Assembly: GCA_964600045.1 (NCBI GenBank)
Contig: CAZRHS010000041.1
Coordinates: 1-13,777, forward strand
Source of the DNA: Phil1 sp964600045
GTDB taxonomy: Bacteria; Bacillota; Clostridia; Christensenellales; CAG-138
Direction of reading: 5' to 3'
Length of the DNA stretch: 13,777 nt
Both the position numbers and the translations under genes were made by a program. Positions 13,113 to 13,777 of this stretch are shown one piece after another. Each line of letters opens with the position of its first letter. Positions within the stretch are counted from its first letter, which is position 1. Under the pieces are notes generated by a model that was not told where the DNA came from, did no database searches, and saw only the letters and a list, made by a program, of their open reading frames with translations.

Positions 13113-13777
13113 ATGGAACTTAAAAAAATAGCCGAGGAATTTCAGCCGCGCTCGGCGGCGGCACGGGACTGGATATTTCAGGTTATACGCACGGCCATAA
13201 TACGCGGCGTTTTGCCGGGCGGTATGCCGCTCAGGCAGGAGGATATATCCAGCGCGCTCAACGTTAGCCACATACCCGTAAGGGAGGCCCTAAGGCAGCT
13301 TGAGGCGCAGGGGCTTGTGCGCATATATCAAAACCGCGGGGCCGTGGTTACGAAGCTTAGCGCGAGCGAGCTGAAAAACGTTATGGATACGCGCATAATG
13401 CTTGAAACGGGCACACTCGGCGCGGCCATTCCCCTTATGAACGACGAGGCAACAAATAAGGCTTACACCTATCTGAATGAATTTGACAGCGAGCAGAACA
13501 TGGAAAACCTTGACTCGCTTAACCTGAAGCTGCACTTTGCCCTATATGAGCCGAGCGGAAACAAGGTTGCGATACAGCTGATAGATCAATTCCACGCCAA
13601 CGTGGACAGATACCTGCACCCGTTTTACACAAAGGACGATATGCCAATGGTTAAAAGCATAGCCGAGCACAGGGCGCTTATAGACGCCTGCCGCGAGCGC
13701 GACACGGTGCTTGCAACGGCAATACTTAGAACGCACCTTGAAAGCACAAAGCAGGCCCTGCTTAAATCTCCCCTGCT
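13113..13777 (+). CDS. GntR family regulator, FadR/FCD subfamily, partial (runs off right edge)
   Basis: 221 complete residues are visible, so most of the usual 220-240 is present. The N-terminal winged helix-turn-helix (about 14-80) shows the GntR signature: LRQEDISSALNVSHIPVREA (40-59), then LRQLEAQGLV. The C-terminal helical FCD domain (about 85-215) has ligand-site residues N137, H141 (LNLKLHFALYEPSGN), H186 (EHRALIDA) and H208 (LRTHLE); family members have D or N at the first position, so a metal- or carboxylate-binding site appears intact. Such proteins usually repress catabolic genes and release DNA when they bind a small carboxylic acid. Its targets, likely encoded downstream, are outside the window. 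The ATG at 13113 is the only workable start (an in-frame stop lies just upstream); the nearest Shine-Dalgarno-like AGGAAAGAG is about 14 nt away. Confidence 0.93.
   Translation, partial: MELKKIAEEFQPRSAAARDWIFQVIRTAIIRGVLPGGMPLRQEDISSALNVSHIPVREALRQLEAQGLVRIYQNRGAVVTKLSASELKNVMDTRIMLETGTLGAAIPLMNDEATNKAYTYLNEFDSEQNMENLDSLNLKLHFALYEPSGNKVAIQLIDQFHANVDRYLHPFYTKDDMPMVKSIAEHRALIDACRERDTVLATAILRTHLESTKQALLKSPL

Overview
The window reads as a stretch of chromosome from an anaerobic, low-to-mid GC Firmicute, most likely an uncultured gut-type Clostridia lineage. The reasons are Gram-positive-style AGGAGG ribosome binding sites, FloA plus a short NfeD in one cluster, a DUF362 protein with a double [4Fe-4S] ferredoxin tail, a FadR/FCD-type GntR regulator, frequent ATA isoleucine codons, and strong -35/-10 promoters. 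The order cannot be fixed from sequence alone. I see no mobile element, CRISPR array, rRNA or tRNA.

Layout. (A) 1-3561, minus strand: a cluster read right to left. It holds a small three-helix membrane protein, a 241-residue single-pass membrane protein with a sigma-region-2-like N-terminus, a short NfeD, an 80-residue zinc-ribbon membrane protein, the flotillin FloA, and a second zinc-ribbon membrane protein cut by the left edge. Gaps between the last five are short (34-42 bp, or a 4-bp overlap), so they are probably one operon. (B) 3644-9171, plus strand: a CPBP-family intramembrane protease, the translational GTPase TypA/BipA with its own promoter, a DUF362-ferredoxin protein, and a MATE transporter with its own promoter and a foldable leader of about 100 nt. 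A bidirectional terminator at 9191-9225 separates this block from the next gene. (C) 9233-11053, minus strand: a membrane-anchored PQQ-type beta-propeller protein with nine arginines at its N-terminus, facing away from (D) 11350-12852, plus strand: a membrane-anchored HtrA/DegP-like serine protease. A strong terminator follows. (E) 13113 to the right edge: a GntR/FCD regulator, nearly complete.

How it fits together. Much of the window concerns the cell envelope: membrane microdomain organisation (FloA/NfeD and their zinc-ribbon neighbours), an intramembrane protease, an exporter, an extracytoplasmic beta-propeller and a surface protease. TypA and the DUF362 protein are the housekeeping and redox exceptions. 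Nothing here is a clear new system. The best candidates for something undescribed are the sigma-like membrane protein and paired zinc-ribbon proteins around floA-nfeD, and the structured leader of the MATE gene.
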